Below the pieces are notes generated by a model. It worked only from the letters and a program-made list of their open reading frames with translations, had not been told where the DNA came from and did no database searches. Both the position numbers and the translations under genes were made by a program. This document shows, piece after piece, positions 1 through 5,800 of a DNA stretch of 7,255 bases. Numbering within the stretch: the first letter of the stretch is position 1; each line of letters opens with the position of its first letter. Source of the DNA: Akkermansiaceae bacterium (GTDB lineage: Bacteria > Verrucomicrobiota > Verrucomicrobiia > Verrucomicrobiales > Akkermansiaceae); the NCBI GenBank assembly GCA_903909905.1, contig CAIVXP010000360.1, positions 1-7,255 on the forward strand, in the 5' to 3' direction.

Positions 1-162
1 AAAGGTCCGCGCGAATGAGCCGCCACCTCTTCCAAAGGGGAGCGCCAGCGTCCCGCCCGTGTCTTCAAGGAGCGTGGGCATCCTGCCCACCTCTTCATGT
101 AGCTGGGACTTGCAGTCCCAGTCCGTCCTTGGAGCATCCTGTTCCAAGTTTTGAACCGCCAA
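1..162. repeat. Hairpin repeat array, copy A (enters from left edge)
   Basis: This gene-free stretch aligns with a second array at 1987-2256 in the same orientation; both end in TGAACCGCCAA. It holds three short stem-loops: 74-90 (arms GTGGGCA/TGCCCAC, loop TCC), 103-121 (arms CTGGGACT/AGTCCCAG, loop TGC) and 128-148 (arms CTTGGAGCA/TGTTCCAAG, loop TCC, with one G-T pair). Around 46-58 lies a decayed counterpart of the perfect hairpin at 2060-2076. The first bases match the 3' arm of the hairpin at 2004-2024, so the array probably continues beyond the window. The spacer CACCTCTTC recurs at 24 and 88. Small reading frames across it are a by-product of the repeat and have no gene-like features. 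I infer a dispersed intergenic repeat of the host lineage; its function is unknown. Confidence 0.85.
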
Positions 163-222
163 AGCGTCGAAAGTTTGTCAGTCTGAAAGCCGAAGAAAAA
201 CCTTACTCTTGCTGCTCTTTCC

Positions 223-254
223 CGATGACGGCTGGCCATTGACCGCCGACATCG
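223..254 (-). terminator. Possible weak hairpin downstream of the minus-strand gene pair
   Basis: An inverted repeat with arms CGATGACGGC (223-232) and GCCGACATCG (245-254) has one mismatch and a 12-nt loop. It lies about 20 nt past the stop codon of the minus-strand winged-helix gene. No T tract follows it in the direction of transcription, so it is not a convincing intrinsic terminator. It may be a fold at the 3' end of the transcript or chance. Confidence 0.22.
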
Positions 255-276
255 TCTCCCCCTTTCTCAGCTTCAT

Positions 277-1323
277 TCAAATGCCCCCATCCGCCGCCAG
301 CAACTGTTGTGCCACGATTTGCAGATCGCTTTCAAATGCTCGAATCAAATTTTGCCCGCTTAGCTTGGGCGTGGAGGAAAATTTGGCGGTCAGCCCAGCG
401 GCGTCGATCGTTGGCGCGAGCTCGATGATCCATTTGCGGATGTGAATGGCTTGGAGCTCATCGCTGGCCGCTTCAAATTCCGTTGAGTCGAGGACTTCAA
501 GCAGTTTGCCGCAAAGGCAATAGAGCGGCATCCATGGCACCCATGACAATCTTTGTTGGCCGGCAATCGCAGGCGTTAGAAAAAGCCAGTCCGCCTGATT
601 GATCCAAAAAATTTTCTCTCTTCCTGCACGGCGCGAGTGGATGTGACCGGACTCCTCCATTTCGTTGAGCGTGTGTTGGACGGTCTTGGTAAAAAAGCCG
701 GTCTCTCTCGCAATGATGGCCGGATGCCCAGACTCATGAGCGAGTAACCACGCAATAATTTCCGCACGCGCATTGACGCCCCAAAGCGCACGCAATGCGC
801 AAATGAGGTTTGCCGTGCGCATCGGGTTGGGTGCGCGCATGGTTTTTTTTCGCTCACGAATGCCGACCAGCAAACCATGTTTCAAAAAGTCCGGATCAGG
901 AAGCCCCATGATCGGCATGGGTTTGCCATCAGCTTGAATCAACAAAGGTTCTGGTTCACCGCGATGGGCCGACAGCGGCAATATGCCACGCCATTTTCTC
1001 AAAGCGGATTGATGCGAAAGGCGTTCACCCAGCGCCGCCAGCACCCTCACATCGGCCAGCGGCCATTCGTCATGCAAGCGGCGCAAACGCAGCAAATTGA
1101 TCCGTTGCCCGTTCGCTGTCAGCCAATCGATGGCGCCCTCCATCAATCGCGGGTCATGACGGCCCCAGTGCGTGCTTGCCAACACCAGCGCCTCCGGATC
1201 GATCGGCCGCGCATCATCACCGCGCACAGATCCTGGCACGCCAAGTGATGACCACTGGCGCCAGAGGCAATCGAGCAGGCGGGTAAGGAGATCAGACCTT
1301 GAATGATTCGATGAGCGGTTCAT
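277..1323 (-). CDS. Winged-helix protein partnered with the nucleotidyltransferase (348 aa, unnamed family)
   Basis: A 348-aa protein without signal peptide or membrane segment, so probably cytoplasmic. Residues about 40-85 contain IDPEALVLAS, then GRHDPRLMEGAIDWL and INLLRLRRL. I remember such a pattern from uncharacterised proteins encoded beside nucleotidyltransferases, but cannot verify it here. Residues about 168-242 look like a winged helix: a helical stretch (RTANLICALRALWG), then AEIIAWLLAHESGHPAIIARETGFF (in two helices), a recognition-type helix with KTVQHTLNEMEESG, and a basic wing HSRRAGREKIFWI. The rest is helical without a recognised domain. The ATG at 1323 is chosen because the frame upstream only re-reads the nucleotidyltransferase gene; it has no Shine-Dalgarno. 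The 32-nt overlap with the upstream gene implies co-transcription and coupled translation. By analogy with AbiE-type pairs it could be a DNA-binding antitoxin or autorepressor, or a sensor controlling the partner enzyme. Being a gene is much surer than the role. Confidence 0.85.
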   Translation of the reverse strand: MNRSSNHSRSDLLTRLLDCLWRQWSSLGVPGSVRGDDARPIDPEALVLASTHWGRHDPRLMEGAIDWLTANGQRINLLRLRRLHDEWPLADVRVLAALGERLSHQSALRKWRGILPLSAHRGEPEPLLIQADGKPMPIMGLPDPDFLKHGLLVGIRERKKTMRAPNPMRTANLICALRALWGVNARAEIIAWLLAHESGHPAIIARETGFFTKTVQHTLNEMEESGHIHSRRAGREKIFWINQADWLFLTPAIAGQQRLSWVPWMPLYCLCGKLLEVLDSTEFEAASDELQAIHIRKWIIELAPTIDAAGLTAKFSSTPKLSGQNLIRAFESDLQIVAQQLLAADGGI

Positions 1324-1891
1324 GGCCGAGGTGTGTGAGAAGTGTCGCAATCTGATGCCGATGAGACAGAATCGGCACATGCGCAAAAATCCAATGAAGC
1401 GTCGCGATGGTCTCCTGCTCATTCGGGCCGAGCGCATGCAGATCGTCGAGATCGCGCGCCTCCGCTCGGTTCAGTGCGGCATAAAATTTCAGCAAAATTT
1501 GCCCCGTGCGGCCCAGATAACTCACACTGAGCCGCTCGCCATAACGGCGGGAATCCAAATCCTGCCAAAAAAATGGCGGCAGTGCATGCAGGCCTGGCAG
1601 ATGAAACGCTGCCGCGCTGTTCAGCCAATCAGATTCTAATTCAAGCTCGGCGGCCACCGCCTCTGCGGCTTCTTTTAACTCGTGGGGCAGGGGATAGGCG
1701 TCAAACATTTCACCATCCAAATCCCGCAGGGCGATCAGATCCACATCATGCGTCACACGGGTCACAATCCGCTTCGCCAGCAGAGCCGACCCCCCGCAAA
1801 CCACCAGACCATAAGATCGGGACTTGGTCGCATCCAACAGCTGTCCCAACAGGCTCAGGGCATCGTCGATGACCTTTCGGGTTAGGTTCAT
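1292..1891 (-). CDS. MNT-type nucleotidyltransferase (DUF6036/AbiEii-like), 199 aa
   Basis: A 199-aa cytoplasmic protein with the signature of the DNA polymerase beta-type nucleotidyltransferase fold: LVVCGGSALLAKR (G33-G34-S35) followed by THDVDLIAL, with D49 and D51 as the likely metal-binding acidic pair. A later LLKFYAALNRAEARDLDDL segment (residues 133-151) has the lysine and acidic pattern usual in this superfamily. Such enzymes move a nucleotide from an NTP onto a protein, tRNA or small molecule; the substrate here cannot be read. The closest groups I can name are the DUF6036 and AbiEii/MNT antitoxin-toxin enzymes. The ATG at 1891 is preferred. The frame stays open upstream to 2206, but that part only translates the repeat array. 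This is the first gene of a two-gene unit, overlapping the winged-helix gene by 32 nt. Upstream DNA is distinctly AT-rich, consistent with a promoter. Confidence 0.88.
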   Translation of the reverse strand: MNLTRKVIDDALSLLGQLLDATKSRSYGLVVCGGSALLAKRIVTRVTHDVDLIALRDLDGEMFDAYPLPHELKEAAEAVAAELELESDWLNSAAAFHLPGLHALPPFFWQDLDSRRYGERLSVSYLGRTGQILLKFYAALNRAEARDLDDLHALGPNEQETIATLHWIFAHVPILSHRHQIATLLTHLGHEPLIESFKV

Positions 1892-1935
1892 GGAAATAAA
1901 ATTATCCAATTTAGACTTTTTTGCAATATTTAAAT
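1892..1935 (-). promoter_or_regulatory. AT-rich candidate promoter of the nucleotidyltransferase/wHTH operon
   Basis: The 44 bases upstream of the start codon at 1891 are much richer in A and T than the surroundings. On the minus strand GATAAT (1901-1906) is five of six to the -10 consensus. TTGCAA at 1921-1926 resembles a -35 box but the spacer would be only 14 nt. If GATAAT is used, transcription would begin two or three bases before the ATG, giving a nearly leaderless mRNA. No ribosome binding site is visible, which fits that idea. The assignment rests on composition and one box only. Confidence 0.35.
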
Positions 1936-1986
1936 TTGAGGGGCAGGGAGAAACGCCAAAAAGGGGATGGCGCTTAGCAAATAAGC

Positions 1987-2256
1987 CACATCTTCCCAGG
2001 CAGGGACGCTTTTCCAAAGCGTCCGCGCGCATGTTCCGCCACTTCTTCCAAAGGGGAGCGCCGGCGTCCCGCCGGCTGTGTCCTGCATCCTGCGGGACAC
2101 ATCTTCCTGTGGCTGGGACTTGCAGTCCCAGTTCGTCCTTGGAACATCCTGTTCCAAGGCCAGCGACTCCAATGATCTGCCCACCTCTTCCTCGTAGCTG
2201 GGACATCTGTCCCAGTCCGTCCTTGGAGCATCCTGCTCCAAGTTCTGAACCGCCAA
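1987..2256. repeat. Hairpin repeat array, copy B (seven stem-loops)
   Basis: Seven stem-loops follow one another. 2004-2024: arms GGACGCTTT/AAAGCGTCC, loop TCC. 2060-2076: GCCGGCG/CGCCGGC, loop TCC. 2078-2100: GTGTCCTGCA/TGCGGGACAC, loop TCC, one T-G pair. 2113-2131: CTGGGACT/AGTCCCAG, loop TGC. 2137-2159: CCTTGGAACA/TGTTCCAAGG, loop TCC. 2198-2215: CTGGGACA/TGTCCCAG, loop TC. 2222-2242: CTTGGAGCA/TGCTCCAAG, loop TCC. A half-hairpin remnant (TGCCCAC) sits at 2178-2184. The spacer CAC(A/C/T)TCTTCC recurs at 1987, 2040, 2098 and 2182. Copy A aligns with this array in the same orientation. The stems differ in sequence but keep pairing, and the loop is nearly constant. Copy B lies upstream of the minus-strand operon, and any plus-strand transcript of it would run towards the protease gene. 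Confidence 0.9.
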
Positions 2257-2374
2257 GGATGCCGCCGCCTCTTCTCTTGTCTCTTGAATTTTAAAGTCTT
2301 GCGTCTTTCCGGTAGGGCGACGCGGCCTCGCGGCGCCGTGACCGCCCTCTGGCCTCTGGCCTCCGATTTGCCTT
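2257..2374. other. Gene-free spacer with low-complexity patches
   Basis: No supported gene. It contains a pyrimidine-rich stretch ending in CTCTTGAATTTTAAAGTC (2281-2298), a GC-rich patch (2311-2345), and a short tandem CCTCTGG (about 2346-2360). The TCTTGAAT string recurs at 2588-2601 beyond the direct repeats. Reading frames here are compositionally odd and run into the repeat arrays, so they are not called. Confidence 0.6.
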
Positions 2375-2441
2375 CGCTGCGCTACGGCCATGCCAGTTTG
2401 GCTTCGCTTCAAACCGGGTCGCTAGAGCTCCCGCTGCATTC
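2375..2441. repeat. 67-bp direct repeat, copy 1
   Basis: It matches 2510-2576 at 61 of 67 positions with no gap. Five of the six differences are transitions. The core has an inverted repeat, CCAGTTTG and CAAACCGG, around a 9-nt loop; one pair is disrupted in this copy. It lies in non-coding DNA between the minus-strand operon and the protease gene. I infer a dispersed intergenic repeat of a different family from the hairpin arrays. Confidence 0.85.
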
Positions 2442-2509
2442 CGACCTCGTCCCTTCGCGCTCCTTGGCGATCTTTGCGGCTTTGCGGTAAACGCTTCTTG
2501 TTTGCAGCC

Positions 2510-2576
2510 CGCTGCGCCACGGCCAGGCCAGTTTGGCTTTGCTTCAAACTGGGTCGCTAAAGCTCCCGCCGCATTC
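2510..2576. repeat. 67-bp direct repeat, copy 2
   Basis: Second copy of the element at 2375-2441, 135 bp further on in the same orientation. Here the internal inverted repeat is perfect: CCAGTTTG (2528-2535) and CAAACTGG (2545-2552) around a 9-nt loop. The 68 bases between the copies are unrelated and pyrimidine-rich, with a short TTTGCGGC/TTTGCGGT tandem at about 2473-2488. Confidence 0.85.
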
Positions 2577-2585
2577 TGGAATCTG

Positions 2586-2601
2586 GACTCTTGAATCTTG
2601 A
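2586..2601. repeat. Short tandem of CTTGAAT
   Basis: The heptamer CTTGAAT occurs twice in tandem just after the second 67-bp repeat, and the related CTCTTGAAT occurs at about 2281-2289. I associate such strings with low-complexity intergenic DNA in this group of bacteria; this is from memory. No function is proposed. Confidence 0.5.
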
Positions 2602-2649
2602 ATCCCTCTTCCCATCTCCATTTTCCCCCTCCGAAACCGGCCTTTTCGT

Positions 2650-2679
2650 TTGACTCAATACCGTTTAGTGAATGAGATT
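2650..2679 (+). promoter_or_regulatory. Possible promoter of the metalloprotease gene
   Basis: TTGACT (2650-2655) is five of six to the -35 consensus, and the local sequence becomes AT-richer than the repeats before it. At a 17-18 nt spacing only the poor -10 candidates TGAGAT or GAGATT are found. The putative -10 region coincides with the left arm of the nested palindrome at 2668-2714. It would leave a leader of about 145 nt before the start codon at 2832. Confidence 0.25.
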
Positions 2680-2714
2680 ACCGAACTCCCATGACGAATT
2701 CGTCATTCATTCAC
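2668..2714. promoter_or_regulatory. Nested palindrome upstream of the protease gene (candidate operator or leader fold)
   Basis: The perfect 16-bp palindrome ATGACGAATTCGTCAT lies at 2691-2706. It is enclosed by a second inverted repeat, GTGAATGA (2668-2675) and TCATTCAC (2707-2714), also perfect. The right outer arm directly abuts the inner palindrome. Such symmetry suits a dimeric regulator, or two alternative RNA folds in the leader. No known regulator site is recognised. Confidence 0.5.
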
Positions 2715-2729
2715 CCCATCTTGTTAGAT

Positions 2730-2746
2730 CAGAGCCATCAGCTCTG
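2730..2746. repeat. Short hairpin in the protease leader
   Basis: The arms CAGAGC (2730-2735) and GCTCTG (2741-2746) enclose CATCA. In length and layout it recalls the hairpins of the repeat arrays, but it has a five-base loop and no flanking spacer. No T tract follows it. It lies about 85 nt before the protease start codon and could be a leader fold or a stray repeat unit. Confidence 0.45.
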
Positions 2747-2831
2747 TTACTCATTGGCATCAACGTGGCATGAAGGTCTCACATCTTTGGCTGCAGACCT
2801 TGTTTTGGCGGACTCTATCCGAGACTAACAG

Positions 2832-5800
2832 ATGCCGCTCCCATTCAAACCCACGCAACTTCGTCGTGCGGCCCCATTCGTGGCTCCGCTTGGTCTCGCC
2901 GTGATCGTCGGTTTTTTGGCATCTCGTAGTCACAACGAATCCGACCGCCAAGAATCAACTTCACCTGCGGCAAATGCCTCGGCCATCGAATCCAAATCCC
3001 CCTCTCTAACAGCTCTTCGCGCTGTGGATCAAGCGGCCGAACTCGAAACGCTGCGCCTTATTTCAGCGCCCCGCGGCCCCGAGCTTTCCCGCATCGTGGA
3101 GTCCTTCCGCGCCAGCGATGGTCGCGTGACAAACACGCTGGTTGCCGACCTCTTCGCCCACGAACAAGGCAAACAAATCTCCCTCCGCTTCGCCGGCATG
3201 GAGCTCGTGGGAACGGTCGATTCCGTGCTCTTCCGCAATGGCGCGCGCCACATCGGCGTGACGCTCAAGGAGCCTCAAGGCCGCTTCCAAGTCTCGCTCA
3301 GCGAGGACGACAAGGCCTTGGCGAGCCTCATGTTTGAGGGAGAATCCTTCGCCTTTTCGTTCGATGGCTATGCGCAAAACGGGGCATGGCAAATGAAAGA
3401 AACCACGGTTTCCAGCATCCTCTGCGCTCCCATCGGCGCGAAGTATTCCTCTGCCGGTGTTACCCAAGCCTATCCATTCAAAGCATCTACGCAGCCACGC
3501 ACCAATGCATTGAATGGTCCCGTTTCCGCGCCGCCCGTACTCAACAGCAACCCGACATCCACCTATGTCATCTACTGCGATTTCGATGGGGAATCCGTCA
3601 CGCATCCTTTGTGGAACACCGGCAAAACCATCGACGCCAAGCCCCACGCCCGCGCCAATGACGCAGCCTTCGTGACCAAAGTCTGGGCGCGCGTCGCCGA
3701 GGACTTTGCCCCCTTCGACATCAATGTCACCACCGACCGCGCGGTCTTCGATGCCGCCGCCGTCACCCGCCGTGCCCATTGTGTCATCACGCCGACCGAT
3801 ACCGCCATGCCAGGCTCCGGTGGCGTGGCATACCTCAACTCCTTCGGCGACGATGTGCCATGTTGGGCCTTCAATGGAGGTGAGGCTGACTGCGCGGATA
3901 CGATCTCACACGAAGTCGGCCATATGGTTGGATTGAGCCACGATGGCACCACCGCCGGTGTTGAATACTACGGTGGCCATGGCAGCGGCGTCACCAGCTG
4001 GGCGCCCATCATGGGAGCATATTTCGCCGATGGCGGTGATGAAAATCTCACCCAATGGAGCAAAGGGGAATACCTCATAGCCAACAACCAGCAGGATGAT
4101 CTCAACATCATCACCACCGCAAACGGCTTTGGCTACCGCATCGACGACAAAGGCAACAGCTCGCAGCAGGCGGCCAATCTCGTGTTTGCCAACAACCAAG
4201 TCGCGGACTCTGGAATCATCGAGCGCACGGCCGATTCCGATTGGTTCCGCTTTGCGACCAGTGGCGGCACCGCGTCGTTTAGCGTCAAAACCACTGATGT
4301 CGGATCTGCCGAGGCATCCACCGATGGCTCGAATCTCGCAGTCCTGGCCGAGATCTACGACGCCTCCGGCAAACTGGTCACATCGTCAAATCCCACGAAC
4401 AGCCTCGATGCTACCATTTCCGCCACCCTCAGCGCTGGCGACTATTTCCTCAAGGTCCAAGGCGCTGGCCGCGGCGATCTCAGCACCGGATTCTCCGACT
4501 ACGCCAGCATCGGCCAATACGCGATCTCCGGCAGCGTGCCCCAAACGAATCTCGTCACCCTCAGCCCGCCAAACAAACGCATCTTCGTCGCCGGCGGCAG
4601 CGGCACATTCAATGTCTCATCGGCCGTCACATGGTCCTGGTCGAGCAGCGAACCATGGGTCACCAGTACCGAAGCCGCCAGCCAGACCGGCAATCAGGCC
4701 TTCGATTACACCGTCGCTCCCAACAACACCCAATCCGAGCGCAGCGCCACCATCACCATCCGAGTCGGTTCTTCCACCGCCACCCATCTTGTCTCCCAAG
4801 ATGGCCCGCTCACAGATGACCACGGCAACACCCAGGCCGACGCGACACTCATCACCCAGTCATCTTCCACTGCTGGAAAAATCGAAGTGGCTGGCGATGC
4901 CGACATGTTTCGCATCGATGTGAAAGGCTTCGGCAATCTAATCGCACAAACTTCGGGCTCCACCGACACCTTTGGCGAGCTGCTCGATTTCTCTGGCAAA
5001 GTTCTCGCCTCCAACGACAGCGCCCTCAACCCCAACTTCCAGCTCACTCACCCCGTCGCCCCCGGCAGCTACTTCGTAAAGGTCCGCCACGGCATCCCCA
5101 GCGGCACAGGCTCCTACCAGCTCGCGGTCAGTTTCACCACGACCTCCGCGATGAGCATCAGCCCGCTCACTCGCACCTTCACACCCACCGGCGGCAGCTT
5201 CACCTTCGATGTGGTCTCCAACACCTCATGGTCATGGTCCAGCAACGATACATGGATCACCAGCAGTGAAGCGGCATCCCAAAGTGGCGGCCAAGCCTTC
5301 ACCTACACGGTGCTCGCCAACTCCTCCAATCAGCACCGCACGGGCAACATTACCCTCACATCCTCCGCTGGCTCGGTGGTCCACACCGTGACCCAGAGCG
5401 CCACCGTGCCGGATGATCACGCCAACTCGATCACGGGCACCACACTGAGCTCCAATGCCTCGCTCTCAGGTGCGATCAGCTACCTCGGCGATGTCGACTA
5501 CTTCGCCATCACGCTTCCCACCAGCGGTAGCATCAGGGTCAACACCACCGGCGCGCTCGACACCTACGGCCAGCTCTTTGATGCCACTGGCACCCAGCTC
5601 GCCTTCAACAACGACCTCGGCGATCGCAATTTCTCCATCACACGCGCGGTCAATGCCGGCACCTACCATGTCGCGGTGAGCCACTTCGGCGACAAAGCCA
5701 CCGGAAACTACACGCTCACGAATGCCTTCACCCCCTCGAGATTCGTGACCGTGCAATACAGCGCCGGCCTCGGTGGTAAGCTCCAGGGAAATGCCAAACA

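Noticed and set aside
15..445. Plus-strand small frames at 15-242 and 209-445
   Set aside because: The first lies on the repeat array. The second overlaps the 3' end of the winged-helix gene on the other strand. Neither has a ribosome binding site or domain character.
1324..1437. Upstream extension of the winged-helix gene by 38 codons
   Set aside because: It lies wholly inside the nucleotidyltransferase gene and gives an arginine-rich, unstructured peptide. The ATG at 1323 gives a reasonable overlap.
277..1891. Insertion sequence or integron cassette carrying the two-gene operon
   Set aside because: No transposase or integrase, no terminal inverted repeats and no attC-like site were found. 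Only the direct hairpin arrays flank it.
1892..2206. N-terminal extension of the nucleotidyltransferase frame by 105 codons
   Set aside because: It translates the hairpin array and the AT-rich promoter region. The recognisable protein begins at the ATG at 1891, and the extension has no domain character.
1..2256. CRISPR array
   Set aside because: The repeat units differ in stem sequence and spacing, are themselves palindromic, and have no unique spacers of constant length. No cas gene is nearby.
1930..2412. Minus-strand reading frame of 160 codons over the repeat array, and plus-strand frame 1824-2294
   Set aside because: Both only read through hairpin repeats and low-complexity DNA. Repeated peptide strings such as EQDVPRTNWD come from the repeat units. 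Database entries of this kind are likely spurious.
2640..2831. Riboswitch or tRNA in the protease leader
   Set aside because: The palindromes do not form a cloverleaf, and no known riboswitch core was recognised.
4096..4923. Plus-strand frame of 275 codons inside the protease gene, and several minus-strand frames of 80-240 codons
   Set aside because: They are frame-shifted shadows of the GC-rich gene, rich in Pro, Ser, Ala and Arg. The enclosing frame has clear domains throughout.
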